A stretch of 64,000 nt of DNA from NCBI GenBank assembly GCA_039090855.1, contig CM077011.1:21887001-21951000 (forward strand), read 5' to 3'. Below, piece after piece: positions 43,934 to 56,013 of the stretch. The notes under the pieces are model-generated. The model saw only the letters and a program-made list of their open reading frames with translations, was not told the origin of the DNA and ran no database searches. Within the stretch, counting starts at the first letter, position 1; every line of letters begins with the position of its first letter. Source of the stretch: Macrothele yani (taxonomy: Eukaryota; Arthropoda; Arachnida; Araneae; Macrothelidae). Made by a program: the position numbers and the translations under genes.

Positions 43934-46821
43934 TCACTAGCAGTTCAACCACGGGCCTGTTTTTGCTGAGAAAAATTTTGGCACAAATCTAACTGAGACG
44001 CGTCTCATATCCAATTCGCCCGAAGAATCGACTAAACTGAATCCAAACTAATGTTGAAGTCTTCATATAACTTACGAATATTGATTCGGCAATTTTCCCG
44101 CACAGCTGTGCTCACGAGATCGACATTGTTCACACTTTTACTATTGCTAGCCTCAATACTTTCACGTCCACCTTTAAAATGTATATACCACTCACAAACT
44201 AGTGCAAGACTCATACAATCCACCCCGATAGACTTTCTGTAACATTAAATATGTGTCTTTGAAAGTTTCGCCAAGTTTTTAACAAAATCTAATGGAAATT
44301 CGTTGATCATTTTTTTCCGATATGGCAAATGTGACATACAGCTTCACACATGTAAATACAATGCATTACTTATAAAAAAAAAAAAAAACCGGACGAGCAG
44401 AGGAGCCTTGACTCGGGGAACATGCGTAGTAGGTTCAAAGGTCAACCTATGCTAAACCGCTTCCTCCTGTGTCCCGCGATTCCGAACTTATGCAACCAAT
44501 CTGGATACCATTTTTTTTTCTTTTTATCACATCTCCTGCAATTCAGCTAGTAAATGTTAAAGCAATATCACAAGTCTTAAATCGTCAGTCGTTTAGCACT
44601 ATCCGTTAGAAGCACTATGAATTATGTAAATTATGATTTCTCTAAAATTAAATTAGGAACATGTAGAACCCTTCATCCATTGATTAATATTCAAACAAAG
44701 ATGAGTTTCTCTAATGAATTAAAAATGAAGTAAGAGCCTACCAAGGGAATCGACTAATTATAATACTGAACAAAACGAAATGAGAAACGACACTAATTGT
44801 GATTAAATCAACCCATGAAATCTTGGAACCAATATCCTGAAAGAAATAATTAAAATACAAAATCTGAGCAAAATAAGATATTAATTAAGAGAAAATGCAC
44901 ACAAACATGTTTTTTCATTACATATTTTTTTTTCATTTAATAATAGATGAGATCACCTTTACTAACAAAAAGAACAAGCAAACACCTTTTATTTCCAAGA
45001 GCAATTTAGTTGTATAATAACATTCATAAATTCCCATCAGTAGCTTTTCATATTAATATTTAATAATTGTTTTTTTTCATTTCCAGATAGAAAAGTCTAT
45101 ATTAATTATAGTTTGCAAATCTTGTGCTGTCGGGCGTGTATAAAATCAAACTTGCATTGGTTTCATAAGCTAAAATTCCTTTTTTTTTTGTTTAGTCAGA
45201 TTTGTTGTTTTTTCATTAAACTTCCTTTAGAAGAAAACATTTCTCTTTTCGCGAATACTTCCTTTTAACACACACGAGGTTTTTTTTTTTTTAAAACGTG
45301 AGTTTCTTTCCTGTATACTATTAATAAAATATTTTATCCGAAAATTTTGTTAAACTTAAAATTTATACGCAACTTTCGAAGGACTATTTCATATTGTTTG
45401 CCACTATCATTCCTTCCACACAAATTTGAATCATGGTGAACAATTTCCTTTAAAACGTGGATGTTAGGCGAGTTTACAATCTGATTTGTACAATCACTAT
45501 TTTCGAGGAAAAAGAACCACATACAGATCTGAAAATTAATGGAGAGCTACAAAGAAAATCAGTAATGCGAGTTTTGTAATTGATGCAGTTCAGGTGAAAG
45601 AGAACCCCATAGAAAAAACAATTTTCAATTAATTGCGACGGATATCTGAAAGCAAGTGTAAACTTGATAACAAAAATAGGTTTAAAAATACTGGATTTTT
45701 TATTTTTTTTGAAAATAGGTAATGTTTTCAAAAAAAAAAAAAAAAAAGAAAATAGGAACAATGCACATAATCTAAAGCAAAACTTTTAATTTGTGCGTTT
45801 TTCTGGTCTTGGAGCTCAAACGGATATGGACATGAAATGCAAGAAGAGACGTGTATGGCTGGTCATTTCGCAAAATGACCGTCCACTCTCTAGCTTTGAC
45901 CAGCTCATGTGGTCAAAGCCCAAAATAAACAATAATTTACTAGTAGTTTGGGCGGCCAGTACTAGATTTGGCCGTGAGAAACTGGCCAAAGTTAGAGCAT
46001 TTGCGGAGTTGTGCAGCGGTGTGCTCATCCACCCACGTGATTGGTGTTTTAAAGCGATTGTATGCCAGAATTAGTTCAATGTTCTTAAAGAGAAATTCGT
46101 TACTTTGCAATTAATTCCGGATAATGAAATATCATTAAGAGCAGCATCATGAAGTCAATCTTTAACTGAAGGCCAAGGATGTTCAAGGTGCTTCTTTATC
46201 AGAAAATGTTTAACAAATCGATGCGAGTGTAAACAAGTCAATAGATTATGTAGCTCCAAATGTTATAACAGTTCAGATTACACAACAAGTAAAACTAAAC
46301 AGATTTCCACACTGGTGAAATCATCTATTTGAAGTAATTTGTTCAACTGTAATAATTACATGTTTTAAAATACATGCCATTATATTGTCAAACTGCACAA
46401 GCAAGTAAAACAGATCATAGAGATCTGTACAGTTTTGAGAAAATGCTTAAACTTATATGTTTTATGTATTTTGCTTTATTTGTTTTTCATTGCGGCGCAG
46501 GGAATCTTACAGATCACCTGGGACTTTGTTCGGACAAAATATTTCTGAAGTAAGACAAGATATTTCTGATTTTGAGTGCTAAAAGGATTCATATTCCTGG
46601 GACACAGCCACTGGTATCCAGTAGCAAGCGGACGCTTCAGTTTCTTTGTAATGGGTGTCATTGTTTTTTACAAGGGGTTTTAAAGATATTTTGCGGGGCA
46701 AGTGGCTAAAATTCATGCTACTTCACTGGCTAGGAGATATTTTGCGGGGCGGGTGGCTTCTCGTAGAGCTTGTTCGAGACTCGCAACCTCTCTACAATAA
46801 GTGGATCTTGCTTTCATATAT
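43934..46821. other. AT-rich stretch without a recognised gene
   Basis: Contains poly(A)/poly(T) runs (near 44370, 45180, 45280, 45730) and two gatattttgcggggc phrases about 60 bp apart near 46685-46755. Overlapping open frames at 45793-46074 on both strands are unrecognised. No gene called. Confidence 0.45.
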
Positions 46822-49800
46822 ATCATCATCATCATCATCATCATTGTCAACCATTATCAATCCACTGCTGGACGAAGGTCTCCCCAAGTTTCCTCCACAA
46901 CAGACTTTCTTGTGCCAGTCTCCTCCATGTCACTTCCGCACACTTTCGAATTTCATCCGCCCATCTCCCATGTGGTCTTCTTCTGGGTCTTTTCCTGTCC
47001 CTTGGAATCCAATCTAAAATTTCGGCTGTCCATCGATGGTCTGTCCTTCTGGCAGTATGTCCAGCCCATTGCCATTTCAGGGATTTAACTCTGATCATGA
47101 TGTCTTCCACTCTTGTCATTTCTCGGATCCACGAGTTCCTCTTCTTATCTCTCCTGGTTACACCAAGCATGCACCTATCCATGCTGCTTTGAGTTGTCTG
47201 CAGCCTTTGTATGTCTCTTTTAGTTAAGGTCCACGTCTCTGCTCCATACGTAAGCACAGGAAGTATGCATTGATCAAACACTTTTCTTTTAAGACATAAT
47301 GGCATATTGCTCTTGAAAATTATGCTGTTTCTTCCAAAAGCTCTCCAGGCAAGTTTTGTACGCCGATTAATTTCTTCATCAATGTGACCCTCACTTGATA
47401 TCTGGTGTCCAAGATAAACGTACGTGTCTGTTATCTCCAGTTTTTCTCCATCAATCGATAAATCTTCATTTCTTGTAAAAGCATTGAACATCACTTTTGT
47501 CTTCTGAAAGTTCATTTTTAATCCCACTTCTTTACTCTTGTCAACAAGTTTCTGGATCATACTCTGCAGCTCGGATAGGGTAGTTGCAAAAATGACTACG
47601 TCATCAGCAAAACGAAGGTGGGTTAGATAATATTCATTAATCTTTATCCCTTTGTTTTCCCAGTTCAGTGATTGAAATACATTTTTAAATGTGGCATTAA
47701 AGAGCTTCGGAGATATGGTGTCACTTTGTCACACTCCTTTTCCAATTTTTACGTGTGTTGTATTTTCAAACAGCCGAATCTTTGCCCTTGCATTTTCATA
47801 GATGTTATTAACAATTTTAATGTACGCATCTTCAATCCCGCAGGATTTCAGAGCCATTGTAACTGCTGATGGTTTCACCGAATCGAAGGCTTTTTCATAA
47901 TCGATAAAAGCCATGCATAATGGAAGTTCATATTCCCTCGCTCTTTCAGTTAGTTCTCTCAGTACGTGGATATGATCTATTGTGCTGTAGCCACTCCTGA
48001 ATCCAGCTTGGTCTCTCGGTTGAGCCATGTCCAGTGTCACCTTCAAGCGGTGTGAAAGAACTTTAGTGAAGATTTTGTAAACCACTGATAGGAGGCTGAT
48101 AGGTCTGTAGTTCCTGAGATCCTCAATGTCACCTTTTTTATGTAGCAGGATCATTGTTGCGTTGTTTCAATCCTCAGGAATCTTCCCTTCATTAAGGCAT
48201 CGAGTAAAAAGTTGGGCGAGTACTGTTTCGACTTCTCCACTTGCTTCTTGTATGATGTCTACAGTAATTCCATCTTCTCCTGGAGCTTTTCCCCGCTTCA
48301 TGTTCTTGATTGCATGTGCAACTTCTGATGGGAGGACTGGAAGAACTGTGGTACTGGTACCTTTCATGATGTCTGGAATACATGTATCATCCCTTTCATA
48401 TAGTTTGGAGTAGAAATCTTTCACTCTTGTCAAAAGTTCGCCTGTATTTCTTGTTACAGAACCATCTTCTTTTCTCAGTGCCATAATCTGTTTTCTTCCC
48501 TTACTGAGATGTCCCTTTGCTATCTTTAGGCTTTGGTTGTTTTCAATTGCTTTCCTCACTAGTTCACAGTTGAATTTTCTTACGTCTTCAGTGATACTTT
48601 TTCGTACTGTCTTGCATAGCTCTATATATTAAACTTTGGAAGTCACATCTTCTTTAGTTTTCCTCATCTCTCTTCTTTTTTGCATCAACATTTTGGTTTT
48701 TCCTGATAATTCTTTCACATGGAACTTGTTCTTAGACCCAGCTACTTTTGTTGCTGTTTCCATAAGAGCTTTGGTTACTTTTCTGTTAACTTCAGAAAAA
48801 TCCACTTCTTCTGATGTTAGTCCTTCTAAAGCAGAGAATCTGTTCTCCAGTTCCAACTTGAAGGTATTATGGTGTTTTTTAAGGTTGGTTATGTCAATAT
48901 ATTTTGTTTGCCTTATGAGCTTGTCACGTTCGAGTTTAGTGTTGAGGTGCATTTTACATCTCACCAATCTATGGTCACTACCTGTGTTGAACTTGTTTAG
49001 CACACTGCAGTCTTCTATGACGAATTTTTTGTTACACATAATAAAATCAATTTCACTTGTCGTCCCATTTGGATGTCTCCATGTCCATTTCCTCTGTGGT
49101 CTTTTCTTGAAAAAGGAATTCAAGGTAAAAAACCCTTCTGCCTCTGCAAATTCTACGAGAGTATTTCCACGCTGGTTTCTGTTGTCGTGACCGAATTTAC
49201 CTACTGAAGTTTCATTCTGTTGCCGTTGCCCTATTTTTGCATTGAAATCTCCCATAATTATCGTCAAGTGCTGCTTACCTTTATTATTTAGATGACAAAT
49301 TTCCTCATAAAATTCTTCAATTTCTTCTTCAGGATGACTTGTGGTGGGTGCATAAGTTTGAATAATCTGAGCCTGGTATCTTCTCGAGAGTTGGATAACG
49401 AGTCGTGCAGCTCTGTCAGAGGAACTTTCAACTTCTACAACTTTATCCTTCAGTTTCTTGTTTATTATAAATCCAACACCACTAGTTCTGCCAGTATCTG
49501 TCCCACGATAGTAGAAGAGATGTCCACTTTTCAGTTCTATGAGATTTTCTCCTTTTTTCCTTACTCACTTAGCCCGACGATGTCCCACTTGATCCTTTGT
49601 AGTTCCTCTTCCAATTCAAGAAGCCTTGAATCAGAAGATAGGAAGCGTCCATTGTACGTTGCCAAGGTCAGCATCAGATGGCAGCCTAGTCCGGTCCTCC
49701 GGGGATTCTTAGCACCCTCTGCCTTCATGTCGCACTGGCCGCTGCCTTGGCCAGGTACATTCTAGCTGCCGGAGACTGAGGGCCAAGATTTAAGTTGTGG

Positions 49801-50009
49801 AGTCATTTTGGAAGGGTTTGGCCATAACCCACCACGCTGGCCAAGCGGGTTGGTGAGTGTGGGATAGCATTTCCTCTAATCCCGATGGTATAGTTATACC
49901 GCTATTGGCGGTCGTCAGAGCCCCTTTAGTGGGAACAGGATGTACCACGAGAAGGCGGATTTGACATTTGTCAAGGAGAGGCTGTGATGTTACGCATCAC
50001 CTGACCTTA
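46822..50009 (-). mobile_element. RTE-type LINE, minus strand (left palindrome arm)
   Basis: A 3.19-kb LINE with its 5' end at 50009 and its 3' end at 46822, ending in an (ATC)n run (seen as (GAT)n on the sense strand). It is the reverse complement of the copy at 50109-53295 over its full length. Length, endonuclease-RT order and simple-repeat tail fit the RTE clade. Confidence 0.93.
46847..49770 (-). pseudogene. RTE endonuclease/reverse transcriptase, inactivated
   Basis: Reading 5' to 3' on the minus strand: an endonuclease domain with MTIIMGDFNAKIGQRQQNE (49267 onward) and SEIDFIMCNKKF, GSDHRLVRC; then the linker and fingers with AIKNMKRGKAPGEDGITVDI; NYRPISLLSVVYKIFTKVLS; FIDYEKAFDSV; the catalytic FADDVVIFATT near 47590; and a C-terminal thumb ending WRKLGETFVQQWIDNG. 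Compared with the right arm it has premature stops (GAA to TAA at about 48629; TGG to TGA at about 48165), a small deletion in the QGDT motif near 47728 and a frame break near 49565. Not active. Confidence 0.9.
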
Positions 50010-50027
50010 CTTAATTCGTATACATAT

Positions 50028-50065
<38 letters not shown>

Positions 50066-50108
50066 TTTTAAGAGAAATATATATATATATATATGTATAT
50101 ATGGGATG
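50010..50108. repeat. (AT)n-rich spacer at palindrome centre
   Basis: Two TA-dinucleotide runs (about 50031-50060 and 50080-50102) around ttttgttttaagagaaa. The spacer is all that separates the two RTE arms. Confidence 0.85.
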
Positions 50109-53100
50109 TAAGGTCAGGTGATGCGTAACATCACAGCCTCTCCTTGACAAATGTCAACCCCGCCTTCTCGTGGTGCATCCTGTTCCCACTAAAGGGGCTC
50201 TGACGACCGCCCATAGCGGTATAACTATACCATCGGGATCAGAGGAAATGCTATCCCACACTCACCAACCCGCTTGGCCAGCGTGGTGAGTTATGGCCAA
50301 ACCCCTCCAAAATGATTCCACAACTTAAATCTTGGCCCTCAGTCTCCGGCAGCTGGAATGTACCTGGCCAAGGCAGCGGCCAGTGCGACATGAAGGCAGA
50401 GGGTGCTAAGAATCCCCGGAGGACCGGACTAGGCTGCCATCTGATGCTGACCTTGGCTACTTACAATGGACGCTCCCTATCTTCTGATTCAAGGCTTCTG
50501 AATTGGAAGAGGAACTACAAAGGATCAAGTGGGACATCGTGGGGCTAAGTGAGGTAAGGAGAAAAGGAGAAGATCTCATCGAACTGAAAAGTGGACATCT
50601 CTTCTACTATCGTGGGACAGATACTGGCAGAACTAGTGGTGTTGGATTTATAATAAACAAGAAACTGAAGGACAAAGTTGTAGAAGTTGAAAGTTCCTCT
50701 GACAGAGCTGCACGACTTGTTATCCAACTCTCGAAAAGATACCAGGCTCAGATTATTCAAACTTATGCACCCACCACAAGTCATCCTGAAGAAGAAATTG
50801 AAGAATTTTATGAGGAAATTTGTCATCTAAATAATAAAGGTAAGCAGCATTTGAAGATAATTATGGGAGATTTCAATGCAAAAATAGGGCAACGGCAACA
50901 GAATGAAACTTCAGTAGGTAAATTCGGTCATGGCAACAGAAACCAGCGTGGAAATACTCTCGTTGAGTTTGCAGAGGCAGAAGGGTTTTTCATCTTGAAC
51001 TCCTTTTTCAAGAAAAAGCCACACAGGAAATGGACATGGAGACATCCAAATGGGACGACAAGTGAAATTGATTTTATTATGTGTAACAAAAAAATTCGTC
51101 ATAGAAGACTGCAGTGTGCTAAACAAGTTCAACACAGGTAGTGACCATAGATTGGTGAGATGTAAGATGCACCTCAACACTAAACTTGAACGTGGCAAGC
51201 TCATAAGACAAACAAAATCTATTGACATAACCAACCTTAAAAAACACCATAATACCTTCAAGTTAGAACTGAAGAACAGGTTCTCTGCTTTAGAAGGCCT
51301 AACATCGGAAGAAGTGGACATCTCTGAAGTTAACAGAAAAGTAACCAAAGCTCTTATGGAAACAGCAACAAAATTAGCTGGGTCTAAGAACAAGTTGCAT
51401 GTGAACAAATTATCAGGAAAAACCAAAATGTTGATGCAAAAAAGAAGAGAGATGAGGACAACTAAAGAAGATGTGACTTCCAAAGTGGAATATATAGAGC
51501 TATGCAAGACAGTAAGAAAAAGTATCACTGAAGACTTAAGGAAATTCAACTGTGAACTAGTGAGGAAAGCAATTGAAAACAACCAAAGCCTAAAGATAGC
51601 AAAGGGACATCTCGGTAAGGGAAGAAAACAGATTATGGCACTGAGAAAAGAAGATGGTTCTGTAACAAGAAATAGAGGCGAAATTTTGACAAGAGTGAAA
51701 GATTTCTACTCCAAATTATATGAAAGGGATGATATATGCACTCCAGACATCATGAAAGATACCAGTACCAGAGTTCCTCCAGTCCTTCCAGCAGAAGTTG
51801 CACATGCAATCAAGAACATGAAGCGAGGAAAAGCTCCAGGAGAAGATGGAATTACTGTAGACATCATACAAGAAGCAAGTGGAGAAATCGAAACAGTACT
51901 CGCCCAAATTTTCACTCGATGCCTTAATGAAGGAAAGATTCCTGAGGATTGGAACACCGCTACAATGATCCTGCTACATAAGAAAGGTGACATTGAGGAT
52001 CTCGGAAACTACAGACCTATCAGCCTCCTATCAGTAGTTTATAAAATCTTCACTAAAGTTCTTTCACACCGCTTGAAGGTAACACTGGACATGGCTCAAC
52101 CGAGAGAACAAGCTGGATTCAGGAGTGGCTACAGCACAATAGATCATATCCACGTGCTGAGAGAACTAATTGAAAGAGCGAGGGAATATGAACTTCCATT
52201 GTGCATGGCTTTTATCGATTATGAAAAAGCCTTTGATTCGTTGAAACCATCAGCAGTTACAATGGCTCTGAAAACCTGCGGTATTGAAGATGCATACATT
52301 AATATTATTAATAACATCTATGAAAATGCAAGTGCAAAGATTAGGCTGTTTGAAAATACAACACACGTAAAAATTGGGAAGGGAGTGAGACAAGGTGACA
52401 CCATATCTCCGAAGCTCTTTAATGCCACATTGGAGGGTGTTTTTCAGTCACTGAGCTGGGAAAACAAGGGGATAAAGATTAATGGAGATTATCTAACCCA
52501 CCTTCGTTTTGCTGATGACGTAGTCATTTTTGCAACTACCCCATCAGAGCTGCAGAGTATGATCCAGGAACTTGCTGACAAGAGTAAAGAAGTGGGATTA
52601 AAAATGAACTTTCAGAAGACAAAAGTGATGTTCAATGCTTTTACAAGAAATGAAGATTTATCGATTGATGGAGAAAAGCTGGAGATAACAGACACGTACG
52701 TTTATCTTGGACAGCAGATATCAAGTGAGGGTCACATTGATGAAGAAATTAATCGGCGTACAAAACTTGCCTGGAGAGCTTTTTTGGAAGAAACAGCATA
52801 ATTTTCAAGAGCAATATGCCATTATGTCTTAAAAGAAAAGTGTTTGATCAATGCATCCTTCCAGTGCTAACGTATGGTGCAGAGACGTGGACCTTAACTA
52901 AAAGAGACATACAAAGGCTGCAGACAACTCAAAGCAGCATGGATAGGTGCATGCTTGGTGTAACCAGGAGAGATAAGAAGAGGAACTCGTGGATCCGAAA
53001 ATGACAAGAGTGGAAGACATCATGATCAGAGTTAAATCCCTGAAATGGCAATGGGCTGGACATACTGCCAGAAGGACAGATCATCGATGGACAGCCGAAA

Positions 53101-53295
53101 TTTTAGATTGGATTCCAAGGGACAGGAAAAGACCCAGAAGAAGACCACATGGGAGATGGGTGGATGAAATTCGAAAGTATGCAGGGGTGACATGGAGGAG
53201 ACTGGCACAAGACAGACCGTTGTGGAGGAAACTTGGGGAGACCTTCGTCCAGCAGTGGATTGATAATGGTTGACAATGATGATGATGATGATGAT
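50109..53295 (+). mobile_element. RTE-type LINE, plus strand (right palindrome arm)
   Basis: A 3.19-kb LINE starting taaggtcaggtgatgcgtaa and ending in (GAT)n. It is full length relative to its partner arm and the least damaged LINE in the window. Both ends lie in TA-rich DNA: the palindrome centre and atgtatatatata downstream, just before a Tc1 element at 53309. Confidence 0.94.
50390..53273 (+). pseudogene. RTE endonuclease/reverse transcriptase, four frame breaks
   Basis: The apurinic-type endonuclease spans about 50440-51200: TLATYNGRSLSSDSRLL, LSEVRRKGEDL, QTYAPTTS, IIMGDFNAKIG, then GSDHRLVRC. The reverse transcriptase occupies most of the 51050-52801 frame: AIKNMKRGKAPGEDGITVDI, NYRPISLLSVVYKI, AFIDYEKAFDS, GVRQGDTISPKLFNATLEG, and HLRFADDVVIFATTPSELQ (the catalytic box). 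The C-terminal part continues in two short frames to 53273. Frame breaks lie at about 50497 (one T lost), 51090 (A7 instead of A6), 52785 (T6 instead of T4) and 53000. Three of the four are in short homopolymers. It would copy its own RNA by target-primed reverse transcription if intact. Confidence 0.92.
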
Positions 53296-53507
53296 ATGTA
53301 TATATATACACTGCTGGCCACCCAAAATGCAACACCAAGAAAGAAGCATCCGATTGGCCTAAAATTCGCACCATGCGTCGCCCGCAGGAGGACATGCAGA
53401 CGACTAGCATTGCAGAGCATATGCAAATCATGTGCGCCCGGCACGCCACCAAGAAGCACTATAAGAAGGGTGCACAGAAGGCGGGGTGTAACTAGTGGAA
53501 GTGTGTT

Positions 53508-54840
53508 GTGCTGCTGGACCTGTGCGTGGGGAGCTTCCTGATGCCTCGTCGCAGAATACGGCATTCATTCCAGCACGTATCGGAGTTCGACAGAGAACGA
53601 ATTGTGGCTTATCGCGACAGCGGTGTATCGTACCTAGACATCGGCGCCTGTGCTGGACGACATCCAGCCACCGTGAGGCGAGTATGGATTCGGTGTGCGC
53701 AGGAGGGACGGACGAACCGCCGATATGAGCGATTGCGGCAGCTGCGTCACACCACCAAACGACAAGACCGGAATGTTGTGCGGCGGGCATTGACGGCTCG
53801 CACCGCCACATCACAAACGTTAGCGCAGAAATTAGGGTGTGTTGCGCAACAACCTTGTCAGCACGTATCGTTCGACGTCGTCTGCAGGAGCGGGGACATG
53901 TCGCACGGCGCCCATTGCTCCGATTACCATTGACGTTACACCACCGGCGAGTGCGGCGGCAGTGGGCCGTTGAACGCCGCCCCTGGACTACGGAGTTGCA
54001 CGACTTTGTCTTCTCCGACGAATCCCGCTTCTGCCTGCAACACCACGATGGTTGGATCTGCGTGTGGCGGCACCGTGGCCAGAGACTGTATGACGCCTGC
54101 ATTATGCATCGCCATACCGGTCCGTCGCCTGGCGTTATGGTTTGGGGCGCAATTAGATATGACACCCGCACCCCACTGGTACGCATGGCAGCTACACTCA
54201 ACAGCCACCGCTACATCTCCGATGTTTTGGAGCCTGTAGTCCTCCCTTACCTGCAGGACCTGCCAGTGGCCACGTTTTAACAGACAATGCGCGCCCGCAC
54301 GTGGCACGCATCGTGCAACAGTTCTTCACGGCCCTCCTGTTGTCACGGCAGCCATAGCACGTATCGTGCAACAATTTTTCACTGCCCACCAGGTGTCACG
54401 GCTGCCGTGGCCCGCCCGTTTTCCCGATATGTCGCCCATCGAACACGTCTGGTCGCTGATCGTCAACCGAGTGGCCCGGCAAGCACCACTCGCGGCTACG
54501 CCTGATGAACTGTGGCAACGTGTGGAAGCAGCCTGGACCGACATACCCCAAGCCCACATGCAAAGCTTCTTTTTTACCGCCCCGGTGGCGCAGTAGTCTA
54601 AGCGATGGCCTCTGATCATTCGTCCGAAAGGGCTCCGGGTTCGAATCCCAGAGAGGCATGGATGTTGTGTTTGTCTTACGGCACTGGCTCTCTCCCTTCC
54701 CTGGAACCAGCGACCCTAAATTAGGGACGTGTGACTGCTTATAGCCCGTTGAGTTGCTCACTTTGTCGTTAAACCTTCAATCAATAAATAATAATAATAA
54801 AGCTTCTTTTGTTCGATACCGCGGCGTGTAGCGGCGGTTA
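53508..54840 (+). pseudogene. Transposase of Tc1 family 1 copy 2
   Basis: The N-terminal block (53508-53933) has RHSFQHVSEFDRERIVAYRD and GRHPATVRRVWIRC, a helix-turn-helix. The next block (53837-54280) has RRVRRQWAVERRPW, ELHDFVFSDESRFCLQHHDG with an intact first catalytic DES motif, and GVMVWGAIRYDTRTPLV. A stop at 54278 and one lost base disrupt the second aspartate motif. A partial tandem duplication follows (atcgtgcaacarttyttcac at about 54308 and 54364). The glutamate block FPDMSPIEHVWSL lies in 54366-54596, which ends where the SINE is inserted. It is closer to intact than copy 1 at the first motif but is inactive. Confidence 0.88.
54574..54798 (+). repeat. tRNA-derived SINE, family A, inside Tc1 transposase
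   Basis: A good family A copy with box A, box B (gggttcgaatcc), body and an AATAAT-rich tail. It is flanked by a perfect 12-bp duplication aaagcttctttt (54562-54573 and 54799-54810). It must be younger than the Tc1 insertion. Confidence 0.95.
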
Positions 54841-55008
54841 TTGCCAGCCATGGGGTCCGCACGAACTATTGATGTCTGCGTGTTCTGCAAGTCACACGGG
54901 CCTGTAAGCTCAATCATTTCATCTTTGTATCTGTTGTTCTGTGTCCAGTAAATCTGGCTTTGCTATCTCGTGTCCTTCTTGGTGTTGCACTTTGGGTGAC
55001 CAGCAGTG

Positions 55009-55520
55009 TATATATGTATTTTTTTCTTCTTGTTGTTCTCTTTATTCTTGGATCCAGAAGTTTAAAGACCGGCGAGCTTTATCGGCCTAGATATTCAGCG
55101 AAGTCAAACCCAAATTTTTTTTCTAGCACGATACCGAAACGAAACAAATTACGGGATCAAGGCAACGAGGTACATTCTATATTATTTGATTGGGCCTTTG
55201 TTGTCTGAGAAGCAGTGAAAAAAAAATTCAGTTTAAGCAAAACCACTAAAAATAGTTCTGTGTTGCATGATATTGCATTTTCCCCCTTATGTATTGGCCA
55301 CTGTAATCGCTATCAATTGCCTCTAGTGTTACTCCTTTGCTTAATATCTGGGACTTAGTGCGCGCATGGAATTAATTTTATTGCAAATTGGAAAATGTTT
55401 GTATACCCAACGTATAGAGGAAAGGTGTAGTTCTAAATAATTCTCTCTGAAAATGTTTCTAAGTTAATGAAGAAGACTTACGCAGAAATTAATAACAGTT
55501 ACAGCAAAAACAAAGAAACC
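55009..55520. other. Non-coding spacer
   Basis: No gene recognised. Confidence 0.4.
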
Positions 55521-55734
55521 GCCCCGGAAGTGCAATGGTTTAAGCACTGGCTTGTGACCATTCGCCCAAAAGGGATCCAGGTTCGAACCCCGACGGGGAA
55601 TGGACGACATGTTTTTTTTGGCGTTGGCTCTTTCTCTTCCCTGGAATCAGTGGCTCTAAATTAACAGGCGAAGGCTTACAAGGCCATTCTGTTGTTTATT
55701 GTGGTCGTTAAACTCCAAAACAAACCAAAAAAAT
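55521..55734 (+). repeat. SINE family A variant with perfect target duplication
   Basis: A diverged plus-strand member: box A agtgcaatggtttaagcact, box B ggttcgaacccc, body with tccctggaatcagtggctc and an A-rich tail. It is flanked by a perfect 10-bp duplication caaagaaacc (55511-55520 and 55735-55744). Clean flanks on a diverged body suggest a distinct subfamily and not simply an old copy. Confidence 0.88.
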
Positions 55735-55852
55735 CAAAGAAACCATAGAAATAATTTTATCTGAAGTTATTTTCTGCTCTCGTGTTGGCCAAAGCTTGAA
55801 GTTTGCAAAAAGAATACACAGTTGAATGAAATATTCCATTAAAACTGATTTG

Positions 55853-56013
55853 TCTCTCTCCCTTCCCTGGAACCGGTCACTGGTTCCAGGGAAGGGAGAG
55901 AGCCAGTGCCGTAAGACAAACACAACATCCATGCCTCACCGGGATTCAAACCCGGACCCCGTTCGGACGAATGATCAGAGGCCGTCGATTAGACCACTGC
56001 GCCACCGGGGCGG
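55853..56013 (-). repeat. SINE family A with inverted 3' junction
   Basis: The 5' half of family A on the minus strand (tRNA-like part and the start of the body, 55876-56013). It is joined at about 55875 to an inverted duplicate of its own body segment: ctctctcccttccctggaac on the left, its reverse complement on the right, with only cggtcact between. The SINE tail is missing. This resembles a twin-priming or template-switch product. Confidence 0.85.

Larger units (their letters stand above)
53309..55008 (+). mobile_element. Tc1-like transposon, family 1, copy 2 (with SINE insertion)
   Basis: Inverted ends beginning cactgctggccacccaaaat and, at the right, the complement of cactgctggtcacccaaagt, each next to TA (53307-53308, 55009-55010). 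The span is 1,700 bp; removing the SINE leaves about 1,463 bp, close to the 1,409 bp of copy 1 at 13382. The transposase runs on the plus strand. Confidence 0.93.

Noticed and set aside
45793..46074. Gene at overlapping plus and minus frames
   Set aside because: Both strands are open over the same interval with no recognisable product, as expected by chance in a locally GC-richer patch.
48636..49190. 184-codon plus-strand membrane-like protein opposite the RTE endonuclease
   Set aside because: It is the antisense shadow of the minus-strand RTE; the same shadow appears opposite the other RTE copy at 50911-51582.
46822..53295. LTR retrotransposon or retrovirus-like provirus
   Set aside because: The reverse transcriptase carries LINE-type FADD motifs and an endonuclease at its N-terminus; there are no LTRs, protease or integrase, and the 3' end is a simple repeat.
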